Source of the DNA: Acorus gramineus
Taxonomy: Eukaryota; Streptophyta; Magnoliopsida; Acorales; Acoraceae
DNA length: 64,000 bases
Reading direction: 5' to 3'
Assembly: GCA_030737835.1 (NCBI GenBank)
Contig: CM060848.1
Span: 7,524,063-7,588,062 of the forward strand
Shown here: piece after piece, positions 44,340 to 56,945 of the stretch
How the letters are laid out: each line of letters starts with the position of its first letter
Position numbering within the stretch: the stretch's first letter is position 1
Notes under the pieces: model-generated
Databases searched by the model: none
Told to the model about the DNA's origin: nothing
The model's input: only the letters and a program-made list of their open reading frames with translations
Translations under genes and position numbers: made by a program

Positions 44340-45117
44340 GTTCCAATAAGAAACTTAAGAAATCATAACTTCTAATACATATATGTTGAGATTTAAATGA
44401 CCATCAGCAAAACTTGAAAAACATCACAAAATCATTTACCATTCGTTGATATGATACCAGACCCGAATTCATATGAGATCATCAAAGAATAAGAAGAAAA
44501 CTTTTCTCTTTGTTTGAAAACCCAAGAAATACAAGATCATATGCAGATAACATTCCAAAGGGATTCATCACAATTCAAAAGCTCCTTAAAACTCTTTAGA
44601 ATACTCACCAAAACTTCGTCGAAACACCTTTCCCGAGCCCCCAACCAATTGTGCTAAAGATAAGACTAAAATTTTAAGGTTTTGGTTTCAATGCCAAAAA
44701 GGGAGAGGAGGGATTTAATAACTGAAAACACGTAAGGACAAAATTTACAGTACCATCAAACCTGAATAATCACATTCAATGTCATTGTTCCTTCCAAAAA
44801 TGACTGAATTTTGAATTCAAATTCCGCCCAGATCGACGGCTCTTATTGAGCCTATCGCTCAATCACCCGACAACTCAACCAAGAGCCGTCGCCCAGGTGC
44901 CCGAAAGCACCTATAAGACCCGTCAGACACTGTCTGACTCCCTGCTACCGTTTGGTCCATAACTTGACCTATACGCATCTGATTTATGTTCCGTAAGAGA
45001 TGTTGGAAAGCCAACGAAGCAAAGAATTCAACTATGTCAAATTATAAAAAATTTGGGGTACTGAACACACCAAAAAAACAATTTAATTCAAGGCCTAAAA
45101 GTCACAGTTATTACAGT
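44340..45117 (-). mobile_element. Gypsy-type LTR fragment (same family as 20308-21880)
   Basis: On the minus strand it begins TGTAATAACTGTGACTTTTA (45115) and shares the 'gatcgacggctctt...agccgtcgccc' block (about 44835-44895) and 'gaagaaaact...gaaaaccc' text with 21420-21880. It is truncated where it meets the segment at 44325. No coding frame. Confidence 0.6.
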
Positions 45118-45920
45118 TCAATTTCACATATGACGAATCGATCTACAATTTCGTATAAACAATTGGTTTCAATTGAATGGATTTTTAAAAAAAAAAAAAA
45201 GAAAGAACAACAAAATATAATAAAATCATAACCGCCTCCATCAAATAAGGGATCAATTATCACATTAAATGCAGATTTGATAATTAAGGGTAAATGAAGG
45301 ATTTCAACCTTATCACATCATGGGGTTTGGGATGGGACCCAAAAATCATTATTGATAAAAGATAGCGTTGTGATATATAGACCAGATAGTATGCAAATTT
45401 TTCTAATGTTATATCTACCGGTTAATTATGTTGAATAAGGTTCTTGTATACAGGAGGGTACCCAGAACAAACTTAGAACATCTATAAGGACCGAAGCCCA
45501 ACAACCCAGCCCAACCGGGCTTTTCTTTTTTCTTTCTGGCCACTGGTGAGAATTGATCATGGAAGAGTCACAGGACCCCTGTGTGCTTGTACCACCGGCT
45601 CCAAGCGCTGGGGACAATAAGGTTTAGTATTTACATTATGGAGATATTGATAGAGATAACTATTCTTTATAAATCTATATATGTTTGTAGGGGTGATTAT
45701 ATAATTGGGTGAGGGCGGGTTCTATGGAATGGAGGGTTTTATATGGGATGATTTGGTCACCGTATCAAACAGCTATTGAACACACGTTGAGACAAACCCT
45801 ATGATTTCAAATCACCGATCCGTTAACATAAATACAGAACCTCGGGAAATCGAACGCAATTTTATTTTCAATCAAACGCTCCCACTTACATAGTTTCGTT
45901 GTTTCAAGAATCCATCTCGC
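45118..45920. other. Spacer upstream of the lectin-kinase pseudogene
   Basis: AT-rich with an A-run near 45187. The minus frame at 45426-45617 has no recognisable motif. Nothing further seen. Confidence 0.4.
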
Positions 45921-45924
45921 AAGA

Positions 45925-47665
45925 AAAATGACTTCCCACACAGAACCAGTCTCCTGTTCTTCACCTCCTTCCTCCTCCTCCTCCTCCTCCTCGCTCCAGA
46001 ATCTGCACCTCCGCCGCCACCTCGGAATTCTCTTTTCAGTTCCAGTGCTTCTCCCTCGGGAACCTGACCCTCCTGGGTGACTCGTACCTCCACAACGGCT
46101 CCGTTGGCCTCACCCACCAGTCCCACCTCCCCTGTTCCAGAAGGGGCGCCGCCCTCTTCAACCTCCCCGTGCGCCTCGCGTACCCCAACGACGCGCACAA
46201 CCCCGCCGCCTCGTTCGACACAACGTTCTCCTTCTCCATCACCAACGCGAACCCCATCTCGTACGGTGATGGCTTCGCGTTCTTGCTGGCGCCGCTCGAG
46301 TGGGATCTCGGTGACCCTGGCGGGTTCTTGGGACTCGCCAATTCTTCGACGTGTGATGGGTTTGGCTTCATCCCGATCGAACGAAGAATTTGACCACCCG
46401 GGCCCGAACCACATCGGCCTGGACATTGGGAGCCTCGTCTCCTACAAGGCCTTGGAGATCACGCCGCACGAGATCGATCTGAAGAGCGGGAACCTCATAA
46501 CTTGTTGGATTCAATATGATAATCACGCAAAGACGACATCCGTCTGGCTGAGTTACTCGACCGTCCTCCCCGAAAAGCCTGTCTTGAAGGCCAAGATTGA
46601 CCTCTCCCGCCATTTTAAGGAGTTTACGTCCGTTGGTTTTCGTGGGATCGACGGGCGGGGCTACCGAGCTCCACGTGATCCATAATTGGAGCTTCCAAAC
46701 GTTCGGGTTTGCACCAATCTTGAACATTTCAGCGAGACCCATCTCGGGTAAGCTCGGTCTAGGCTTTGGGATCGGCGGGCCTTCCTTGGTTTTGATAGCG
46801 TTGGCTCTGTTCGCTATCAAGAAATGGTCGTTTCTTCTGAAGATCGATGAGTGTTTCAAGCCTGACTTCATCAAGGAACTGATTCAGTTTAGCTACGACG
46901 AGCTCTCCATCATTGCCCGCCTGAGGCACAAGAACCTCGTGCAGTTGTAGGGGTGGTGTGCCAAGCGCAGCGAGCTGCTCCTCGTCTATGAGAGTATGCC
47001 TAACGGAACTCGATCAGGTCCTCCACTCAGGCTCTCCAATGCTGCCATGGTGTCACAGGTATAACGTGGTCTTTGGGGTCGCCTCTGCATTGATGTACCT
47101 GCACAAGGAATGTGAGCAGCCAGTGGTCCATGGAGACCGGCAACATATTCCTTGATGCGAATTTTGAGCCCAGGTTGGGGAACTTCGGGCTAGCAGGGCT
47201 CATGTACCACAGCAGGGGTCCTGTGTCAACCCTGACAACGCCAGGGACAATGGGCTATACCTCGCACCAAAGTATTTGGAGCACAGGAAGGCCACAGAAA
47301 AGACAGACGTGTTTGGTTTCTGCGTAGTGTCTCTTGAGGTTGCCACGGGGAAAAGACCCATTGACAGAGAACACCCGTAGAGCCACGACATAATTAATTT
47401 GGTGGATTGGGTTCGTGGTGGTCCGCATATGAAGGATCAGCTCATGGACACCATTGATCCGAGGTTGAATGGAGAGTTCGATAGGGGGGAGGCGATGAGG
47501 CTCTTCCTTGTCGGGTTGATCTGCACGAACCCGGACTGTACAGAGAGGCCCTCGATGAGGCGGGTGTTGCAGATTATGAATTGCAAGGCTGAGGTGCTGA
47601 TTGTTCGTGCCCAGGGAGAAGCCGTACCCCACATTTTCTTATGGCTTCCCAGTGAATGCGCATGA
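45925..47665 (+). pseudogene. L-type lectin receptor-like kinase (LecRK-S.7/VIII-like), broken
   Basis: In intact relatives this is a one-exon plasma-membrane receptor kinase with an extracellular legume-lectin domain. Pieces in order: a Leu-rich signal-peptide-like stretch (LLFFTSFLLLLLLLLAP, about 45950-46000); the lectin domain, first part in the frame starting EFSFQFQCFSLGNLTLLGDS at 46025; frame change near 46375; FDHPGPNHIGLDIGSLVSYK to about 46640; frame change; TELHVIHNWSFQTFGFAP; a membrane segment (SLVLIALALFAIKKW, about 46775-46830). The kinase then jumps from FSYDEL to LSIIARLRHKNLVQL, losing the Gly-rich loop and catalytic Lys, and hits a TAG at 46948. Later pieces: HGD for HRD, GNFG for [23 protein letters not shown], ending at 47665. 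Several stops and frameshifts mean no active receptor. Confidence 0.88.
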
Positions 47666-48834
47666 AATCATAGCAGAATGCGAGGAAAGCTTGATCTGGA
47701 ACTCTATATATAGTCATAAACATGTGTTTTGTTTGGTTTATGAAGCTCTGATGTAACTTCTATATATGGTATGCTTGGGTTATGTTGTGTACTCAAGTGG
47801 AAAAAATCTGTCAAAGAAATAATTTCCGAAGTTTCTAATTTCTATTCCCTAGAAACAGCAGAGTTGCAAACTTTTGAGAGTACCAATACTACATTCTGAC
47901 AACAAGCTTATCCATTGGCTAATATTTTGAAGCAAGGAACAATAAATAAAGATCATTGTCTAAATAAAAGAGAAGATTTAAGAACCTATATGATTTAACT
48001 CAAATATAACCTAAATTTTGGTTGTCTTTTGGATATGCGATTGAAACGCTAATATTCTTAAAATCCCACTTTTTTTTAGCTTATCAATCGTTAGATTTTT
48101 TGGCCTAAAAAACTAGAGGCCATTGAAAAATTGAACACTAAAAATGTGTTGGATCCGCGTTTGAAAATCTTTTGTTTTCAAATGCGGAATCCACCCAAAC
48201 ATAGATCCAAAAGGAACTTTTGTAGGTCAATAACCGAATTAGCGTACTACTGCTAGAATGGGGAAAATAAAGATGCAAGATGCTTCATTTTTAGCCAACA
48301 CATTGCAGGATCTTAGAATATGATGTTACAAAGAACAATCTTCTTTTTTTGTGTTAGAACACACTCAAGCAATTTCAAATAATTTACAAATAATACAAAC
48401 CTCGTAATGCGGTTGTTTTTCTCTTCTTTTCACACCTCCTGCCCTCCTGGGGCAGCATCACCTAGCCAGGCACTCAGCTGTTTAGAATGCAGCAGAACTC
48501 TTCCACAAAGTGTGTTTTGGCTGTCACAACAAATGGGGAAGAATATAATTCAACAAGTGAACCCGGAAACTCTATGCCATCTTATTATAATTTTATTCCT
48601 TCAATAACAGCAACAATGTTCTCAACCTCTGATTTTCATCTGAGAATCACACTGACACACTCTTTATCAAAGATCTACAAATGTAAGCAATGACCATATA
48701 TTACAACAGTTCATGCACCGCAACTCAATTGGAGAGTGTTAAAGATAGGCAGACCTTGTAATAACTCTGTCCTGCAGGGATTAACATGTAAGGCGCCAAA
48801 TTCAGATATTATGGCAATAGAGGAATGCCAGCGA
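47666..48834. other. Intergenic region with one MITE-like piece
   Basis: No gene recognised. At about 48022-48198 a weak inverted pair ('ttttggatatgcgattgaaa' against the complement of 'tttcaaatgcggaatccacc') suggests an old MITE. The small frames around 48407-48693 show no known motif. Confidence 0.35.
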
Positions 48835-49734
48835 TTATTCCTTCCAGTTTCCTCTATTTCTTTCTATGTACACTTTAAATAATAATGTGTGTTGTGGAAA
48901 ATACGTATAGGGTGAGTGTGTCTGCATGTGCAGGGGTTTGGAGAGAGATAGAGAATGTAAACGAAGTGGGGGCAGTGTACATTTGGCGCCCAGGTTCAGG
49001 ATGACGAAATCAAGGAGTTGGCAGAGTTCAGAAATCACAGACTGACAGAGGATGGCACAGCGTTCAAAGCTATGGAGTCTGACTCCTGCAAAATTTGGAA
49101 AATAAAACGCTTCCGTTAGCATCCAGTGACATGTACATTAACCATATCTGAGAAATTAGTGACTTGAGCAAATAGCCAGTCATTCATCAATGTTTGAAAT
49201 GAGAGAAAAATAATGGAAGCCTGATTGACAATGATTAAGCAAATCGGTTTCATTGTTGCGTATAAAAGTAATCAGATGCAGATATCCCTATTTAAACATA
49301 ATTCGATTCTCTAAGGCAAATGAACCAGACTATTGGACCAAATGTTAATAGAAGAATAGCATTGAAATACAACCCAGTTAAATCTCGCACATATATGGAA
49401 CAGATGTTAGACATTCTTCAGAAGCAGATTTATCATGGGTTTCTCATATACTGATGCAAGTGATGCATTGCCTGACAATTGCTTCAAATAGCACAATCTA
49501 AGACCAAGAACCACAGCTACTTTATATGACCAAAGAAGATAGTGGAGAAAGTTGAACAGAGCATCTAATGGACAGACCATGATAACAATAAATCATACAT
49601 AAAATCTAATCTTTGACAATCATAAAGCTACGACGAGATTCCCTACATTATCTGTGTTCAAATGACTCATTTGAACCTAAGTTTCGTGGAAGAAAGGCAC
49701 AGATACAGCTTCAAAGGATCCAATAATATCCTTC
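48835..49734 (-). other. Region downstream of the oxygenase gene, possible 3' UTR
   Basis: On the minus strand an acceptor-like 'ccaaattttgcag' ends at about 49089, followed by a GC-richer block down to about 48950. A 3' untranslated exon of the oxygenase gene could lie here. No conserved coding segment is recognised. Confidence 0.3.
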
Positions 49735-52700
49735 TCAAACTGATTTCTCAACAATTGAGCTGCTTTTAGTTTCATGAAATATGCCTTCTGTGTTATGTGC
49801 ATGTGTTAATAAGCAAAAGGTATCAGTTACAGTAATATGAAAAAGGGAGTTACAGTTATATATGCATTGACAGGCCTGTTCAGGTTCAATTGGACTTAAC
49901 TCCATATCTTGAGAGGCTGTCCAACCAGGTTCATAAGCTTCAAGAAAGCCAAGCTTGGCTTTGTTAGGTAGATCATGGGGATGAACAAATGGAACCCCAG
50001 GAGGCCATCCAATCTCCATGCGTATGCTACCACATGGGCTGTCTAGCGACTGTATATGGCCTTCGCATTCCTTGAGATTGCAGAACCGCAGCTTGATACC
50101 CTTCTTGTCTGCGATGTCCTGGACACGCTCCTTGAGGACTCTCTGTGCCTCCAGACGCAGCCTCTTGGAAGGTGGCAAGGGCTTGCACCTTGAGTTGCTC
50201 CTCTTCTTCTTTATTATGGACTTCATAGATCCTGTAAAAGGTTACATATTAAAGAGAGGAGTTAAATCATCAAAAATAAGCAAAGGAATACCGTTTGACA
50301 ACCATTTAACAGTGGCTACAAAGCAAACAAGTCATGTTCACAAGGAGCTCTATCACAGATATCTCATATTAATCATTTTTCTTGTGCTTATCCAAGAAAT
50401 CACCCTTCTATATGGACGCCTAAGGTGAAGGCCTTTCCTATCTGGAGGTCTATCGCACTGTCTGAATTACTCAAGAAATGCTTCTAGGACTAGCCTTTCA
50501 TCCGCAACCATCCGTCTGGATTCCATTAAACAATCCCTCGAGTAAAAGAAAGAATTGATGATGAAGGCCATCTATGGGAAGACATATTCTGCTGAATTTT
50601 GCCTTGCATGCTCGTATTTGTATCTTCTCGTGAGTGCAAAATCAATAGCGCAGTCCAGTGGTCCTTTCACATCCATGGGATGATGGATATAAATTTATCA
50701 TGATGTGCAACTGATGTACCCCAACAATATCAGGATAGAACACATTCCCATATTATGAGGAAACAAACCTTTATTTAATTCCACATAATCTGCTTCGTCC
50801 TTTGATTTTTACAGCATTCCTCCTGGTTTGATTTCCTTCGACAACATTTATTTGTTTTCAGATGACCAAGGCTATTGATCCTAAATTAGCACCTCTTCAA
50901 GAATGAATAAGATATTAGTACTCATGGGGACAATTAAACTGATGGTATCATGAACTATATAGAAAATGAACCTCATGCATCTCAATAGGTAGAGTCTTCA
51001 AAGAAGGCACTAGATTTTGTGGAAGACCCTTTTTTAGTAAAGGTGGGATTCTACCACCATATCATTTATCCAAAACTACAATAAGCACCAAGAAACACGC
51101 AGATGATGGATCTGAACTGAAACAAAAGGACAGCTAAGAAGAATAAATCAACAAAGAGTAAAGAGTACGAGGGGTCAATTTCCTAGCTGACTACTAGTTT
51201 ACCTAATTTGGAGCAACTAAATAGACTCAGCCACTTTACAACAGAGACCCCAGTCCCTAACAAACCTTAATACCGACTCCCAAGTGTTTTTTTATGTATA
51301 GGGTAGAGCCTTTGAATAGGCCCTCATATCTTGAAAGCCATATAGAACAGCATGTTGCCCAGATAAGGATCAATGTTACCTTGCTGCGGACTTCTGATCT
51401 CCTTACTTTCGTGATTCCCAAAATTGCTGAAGAGAAATCAAAATCAGATTTGTGGCAGTGTTCAACCTTCTCAACACCTGGATGGAGAAAGAGCAGTTCA
51501 CAAAGATATAAATGACCATTTACTCTGCTGAATTACAAAGGACACTAAGCACATCAGATCCCACATACCACTGAGCTCTGTAGATTTTGGTGAGGAGTCT
51601 TCCTTTTGTAAACCAACCACATACATGCTTGAATCTTAAGAGAGATCTTTGTACCCATTAATCCCAGACTTCTTTGAATTTAGAGGTGATTTCATGTTGG
51701 GAGTTCAAGGTCTTTCATTAGCCAGCTATGGCATGAGTTGATAGAGATAGTGGTCTACTGTCTGGACGCCACTAGTCCAAGAGTTTCTCTATCAATAGGA
51801 GCATTTGTACAGCTGCCAATAGGTTTTCAAGCTCATCCATTTCACAGCCAGTAAGTATTCTTAATGTGGGGGCACTTGCCGCCAACGGCTTCTGATGTAT
51901 ACTCTTTGACCACCCCATAGGTTCAAATATATAGGATGAATAGACATGAGAAGATCATAGATGGGGACTCATTTACGTGTCCTTTCTAAACCTCAATTTG
52001 GAGGCATCACCAATTTTGCACTTTATCATTGTGGAGAACTTTCTTTCAACCCAAAGGGCCCCTTCCAGATTTGCAAGACATTGTAGGTGGTTCTTGGCCT
52101 GGTTTCAAAAAACAAAAAAAAAAAACATACACTAATATTCAGCAATTATGACATTGCCCCAAAAGGAATCTTCATTGGCAAGTTTTCGCCACAGCCATAT
52201 TGAAAGTAAAACATTCATATATCTAAGATTGATATCCATGCCTTCATCCCATTCCCTTCTATAGACATCTTCTCATTTAACTAAGAGAGGCTTTCTGACG
52301 CCCCTCCCATTCCCACACCACAAGAATTTTTTCTGATTTTGTCAATCCTGTCAATAACTCCTTGTGGCACTGAAAAGATGAAAAGGTAGAACATAGGAAG
52401 GCCTAAGAAGACTGCATTAAGGAGAAAAAGTTTACCACCAAGACTAAGACAATAGCTCTTCCACCCCAGAAGCCTTTTTACAAGTGTAGCAACTCTTCAC
52501 AGACAAGCTTTGCTTGGCTTGGGCATCCAGAGTTACTCGTCGTATTTTGCATGAGATCTAAGGGTTGCAACAATTCTAAAGAAGAAGCTTGGCAAATTTA
52601 GGGCCCATATGGATCCGCGGTGAAGCGGAGTCTGTGACGGGCGTTGGGCCAAAACTCCACAGCGGATCCAAACACAATGTGGCGGTGGGAGTTTTATATG

Positions 52701-54310
52701 CATTTCACATGTTTTATGTACAAAAAAGATTGCGTTTGAGAAGCTCCCAAAACAATGCTTCTCAGACATGGGGTTTCAACCCCTCCCTTATCAGAACGTG
52801 GGCATTCCCACCACATTCCTAAATGGGCCCTTAGAAAGCTTAAGACTTCAATTTTTGGTTGTCATGTAGAGGGATTCTTCAACTACCTAGTGTCTAATGT
52901 TTGTTGTTCATAAATTTCAAATTACAAAGCAATTTTCCCAAAGTTCGTTAGATTTCAAGCAGCACTATTTATGCTGGAGAGGCTACATGTTGGAAGGAAA
53001 CAAAACCAAACTTCAATCCAATGGAATTAGTCACCAAGACAATTTATTAATGTTGATTAATTTCAAAATTTAAATAAAATTAAGAAAAAGACCATCCAAA
53101 GCCCAAAATATGCATTCAAAACTTCAACCATGAACTTTCAGTACGCATAACAATGACATATGGATCACAGTTACAAATGGGTGAGTGGGTGACAATATCT
53201 CAAATTAGAAACGAGTGCTCTACAAAAAAAAGGAGAAACGATTTGAGATGCTGACCGACCATCTTGGGCTGATTGAAGTGAGTAATTCGAAAATGTCTGC
53301 CTGGTGAAAAGTTGGTCAGTACGGTGAGACTTCTGCATGAAGTCATCCACTGGAACCGGAAGCTGGAACTGAGCTTCAACTCCATGCCCGGCTGCCCTCA
53401 TTTCAGAACTGCTCAGACTCGCCATGGATCTAGGCATGAGCTTAAAAGCCAAAGAGCATTGTCCATACAAATTACCATGAAGGCTACTAGTCTCTACACG
53501 GTGCAATGCCGGGCTAATATGACCAGCAGTTGCCTGATAAAGTGCAAGCCCAGGATAAATGATAGCTTCCTGGGGGCCAAGATCCCCATCTACAAGTACC
53601 CAATGCCCATGATAATCCTTAATATGGAAACCGGCTCTATCTGATTTAACAAGTGTTATTAAGCTCTTGTCAACATGATGTTCATGGTCGGGGAACATGA
53701 CCAACTGCCCGTCATCCTGCGTTGCTAAACTGTGATGCTGTGCTCCCTGAAAAGATGGTCTTGAATGACAACAGACTGACAGAACCGAAGAGGACACTTC
53801 CCTATCTCTCAGAGGGACGTTGTCAAGTATTTCAGTGAATGGGAAACTTCGCAAGTTCAAGGAGAAGCTGATGGCATCCAAGATGGTTCGAGCGGCCTTA
53901 CCGAGTACTGCAAATATGTCGGGCAAACCCGCCGGAGTGAATTCCATAGAACCATTAGGCTCTGCAGGAGTGAGGCCTGGTCTGAAATCATACGTTTCTT
54001 GCCATAGCTGAGGATCGGCGTGATATCCAGAAGTCTTGCACCACTCGCGGGAGTCTCCGGTCTGCACCATTTCGGAAGGCGAGTAGGGCCTTTGATGGAA
54101 GTAAAGGCGGGCGGACTCGAGACCGGATCTCAAGAGAGCGCCGTCACTCACCGGAAGTTGAATTATGGCGGCCGAATACTGGGCAAGGGACTGTGATAGA
54201 GTCGAGACGGAGATCTTGTAGGAATCGGAAGGGAGTCCTTCGGCGGCGATGAGATCGGCGAGCCGAACACGACCGAGAGATGGCAATCCGCTGCCCGCCA
54301 TTGCACCCAT
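49735..54310 (-). CDS. 2-oxoglutarate/Fe(II)-oxygenase-like protein, two coding exons
   Basis: Exon 1 54310-53260 and exon 2 50231-49735 on the minus strand. Donor GATG|GTCGGT and acceptor TTTTACAG|GATC join in phase 1 to read SAQDG-SMKSIIKKKRSNSR. The first about 350 residues have the isopenicillin-N-synthase-like fold pattern: iron ligands H212-x-D214 (HVDKSLITLV) and H270 (SPALHRVE). The usual 2OG-binding Arg of the RxS motif appears as Gln (Q284-C-S286), so activity is uncertain. The second exon adds a basic tail (KPLPPSKRLRLEAQRVLKERV) and a part with GWPPGVPFVHPHDLP, as I recall from plant homologues of unknown substrate. Start: the ATG at 54310, with a second ATG three codons on. The last about 45 residues before the stop at 49735 look unconserved; the true end may differ by splicing toward 49090. 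The 3.0 kb intron holds a MITE and a LINE relic. Confidence 0.75.
52150..52500 (-). mobile_element. LINE reverse-transcriptase fragment in the oxygenase intron
   Basis: The minus-strand translation reads GWKSYCLSLGGKLFLLNAVF then GLPMFYLFIFSVPQGVIDRI, the conserved stretch 'GWk...LS.gGrl.Ll..Vl..iP.Y.ls.f..P..vi..i' that follows the RT core in plant L1 elements. Frame breaks follow. Upstream and downstream parts (51600-52150) are probably more of the same but too decayed to mark. Confidence 0.6.
52601..52830. mobile_element. Tourist-like MITE with TTA duplication
   Basis: A 230-bp element starting GGGCCCATATGGATCC and ending CCTAAATGGGCCC (inverted ends), flanked by TTA at 52598-52600 and 52831-52833. 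It lies in the intron of the oxygenase gene. No coding content. Confidence 0.7.
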
Positions 54311-54661
54311 TCAAAGGTGGTCACAGCTCACGATTATGACTGCTCAAAGAAATGGAATCCATGAATATTGTGTGAAAGCCGGAAATCGTGTGATTAGGGT
54401 TTTGATTGACGATTCAAAAACGAAGGCGAGGAAGATTGAAAACGTACCTTTTAAGGGGATTCCCTGATCAAGGTGATGCTTTGACCATAGAAGTATAACA
54501 GAGTTTGGGTTTCCAAAGGAAATCGTTTTATGAGGAGCGGATGAGAGGGATATCGTGAGCCGTGGCAGATTCTCGGGAAGGTCTTTTACTTTCGGCGGCG
54601 GTGACGCGGATAAGATCACCGTACCGGGGGAAAGATCAGAAATCAAGCAGTGACTCTCCAC
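54311..54661 (-). promoter_or_regulatory. 5' leader of the oxygenase gene with upstream ORF and leader intron
   Basis: A 105-aa frame opens at 54661 on the minus strand, GC-richer than the spacer, and could be an upstream ORF. A donor (AAAAG|GTACGT, exon end 54448) and an acceptor (TTTGAGCAG, resuming at 54339) suggest a 108-bp intron in the leader. After splicing the upstream frame ends just before the ATG at 54310. This is inferred from splice signals only. Confidence 0.35.
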
Positions 54662-56945
54662 CGTCGGATGGGTCTACCACATAACCCATGGAATAATTGC
54701 ATTGAAAGGGTACGTTACACGCTGTCTAATTACAATCTCATCTAACAATAAGGAAAATGTTAGGTTTGATCGTTTCAGTGTTTAAAACTGTAATCACACG
54801 TGTTTTTATTTTTTTTTATATTATAAATATAATCTAATGAGATATATGTTTTAATAAAAAAGTATATCGCTCTATTTCGAGTTAAATGAATTATTTTTAA
54901 TAAATATAAAAAAAATTAACGATATATATATATTCTTCATTGAATTTCTACCAAGATATTTAGAACTGTATTTTGGATAGTAAAAAAAAATGAGTGTAAT
55001 AACGCCCGTACAACTAAGAATGTATATATATTTCTTCTTAAATAAAACATGTAATTTTTTAATTTTTATAATTGATATAATATATATAGAGAGAGAGGGC
55101 TGACGAGGTGCAGCGGTCACACGTGCAGCCTATCGTGCGGCAGCCCTCTCAGACCGTCATATATGTGTTTCAGATCTGACGATGTGTATTATTTTTAAAA
55201 AAAATAAATAACCCAGTTAACAAATTAACCAGTCATCCCTATTTTTCAACCCCATCAGTCTCTCTCTCCTCATTTTTTCACCCCCAAAAGCAGACGGAAA
55301 AAAAAGTGAAGAAGGTGATGAAGGCCACCATGACCCTCGCACCCCAGTCAGCCCTCCCCCCACGCCAGTCAGCCACCCCCTCCTGTGATGGTCAAGACCA
55401 CCTCTCTAGTTGGTCAGTCCCAAATCTGATATTTCCTAACATAAAATGCTTCAAATAAATTGTTTCTTCAGATCTAGAGCTTGTTTGACATATTTATCTT
55501 CAAATATAACCTTCTTTTCTTATTTATTTATAAATCTATAGTTTCTTCATATTTAGAGTTTTTTTTTTTTAATTCATATTAAAATCTAGGTATTTTTGGA
55601 ACATATATAGTTGTTTGGGTGACTTAACGAGCCTAGCCGATTGTCAACTGCCTGGTCATCTAAGCGTAACAAGGCGCGTTTAGGCGGTCTTAATTACATT
55701 TATATAACTTATGCTTGCTATTGTTTGATGTATTGTGGAGAGAGAAGAAAGATTATCATGCTTGATAGTGTAGTGAGGGGGCTGTGATATTTAATTCTCA
55801 AACCAGAGTACTATTTTATGTGGTATTATTGATCAAACTAGAAGATTCAATTTTTTTTTTAATCCAGGTAGATAGGAAATACAGAGCCACACTAGACTTC
55901 TTTTTTTCTTGGATGAAGAAATAGAACTTTTTGATCATATCAGGTTCAATAAGTTGGCATGTTCCTTTTATTCTATTCCATTAAGAATAAATCCAGGTAT
56001 TGATTTAGTTGATTGATAATGAATAAATAATTTTCTTGTGAGATGTATATAATACTCATGTTCACTTTTTGATAAAGTGACAATATCTTAACATTATTCC
56101 CCTCCATTAACCTTGATTGTTATTTGATGCATCTCAAAGTGATAAAAGTCTTTTCTATATATTGACCAATCAAAACATATATTAGTTCAACTTACAAAAA
56201 GTGACTGATCAGTCAAAACATATATTAGTTCAACTTAGAAAAAATCGGTGAACTTACAACAACTAAGATCATGGGTTTAAATTTTATATCAACCATTACA
56301 TCCATCAAGTACTACATCCAAAATTTCTAACCCATTCATGAATTCTACATCAACTGTTACATCCAAAATAAGTCAGTAGTGTTCGTGTTAGGTGAAGTCA
56401 TTTTCATCCAAAGGTGGTTCTTTACTTTAGCGGCTTTTACCTGGAGCAACTTCAAATCTCTGTTTGGTGGTTTTCTAGTAAGCCTTATGATCTGAAAATA
56501 TTCAAATCAAATTCATCAGTACGAAATGAAATATATTGTAAGTCACATTGGACTGATGAGTATGATGGTGATGCATTGATTCAATTACACAGGCTGTAAT
56601 GTTTTCTTTGGTTGCTGAAGATAATTTCACCATAAATTGGCACCAAATCATACATTTTCATTTAATAGGGCATACAACAGGTGCAATGTGAAGAATGACT
56701 TTCATGCTTTATGATGTAATCTTACCCTACATGAATTTAAATCAAATAAACAACATAAATTACCATGTACCAATATCAAAATGCTACGGGATCATCTTCA
56801 TTGTTTTGTGAAGACCTGAAATAAAGGATTACAATTATATATTAGTTAAAAAAATCAATATGGATATTGTATATTTTCATACAAAATATTACAAACTTAC
56901 ATTTCTTTCAGTTTAGGACAAGTACGCGCATTATGTTTCTCTTTT
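54662..56945. other. AT-rich intergenic region
   Basis: No gene. A short hairpin lies at about 55092-55152: GAGAGGGCTG mirrored by CAGCCCTCTC. At 55618-55700 a GC-richer 'cctagcc...taggcgg' block resembles the 'TAGGC' clusters of common plant hAT-type repeats, as does 59550-59700. At about 56150-56235 the phrase 'caaaacatatattagttcaactta' is directly repeated. Confidence 0.4.

Noticed and set aside
45872..46426. Minus frame of 184 aa over the lectin region
   Set aside because: Antisense shadow of the GC-rich lectin domain; Arg/Gly/Glu-rich with no motif.
46368..46874. Minus frame of 168 aa
   Set aside because: Antisense shadow of the lectin-kinase pseudogene.
53312..53644. 110-aa plus frame
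   Set aside because: Antisense to exon 1 of the oxygenase-like gene.
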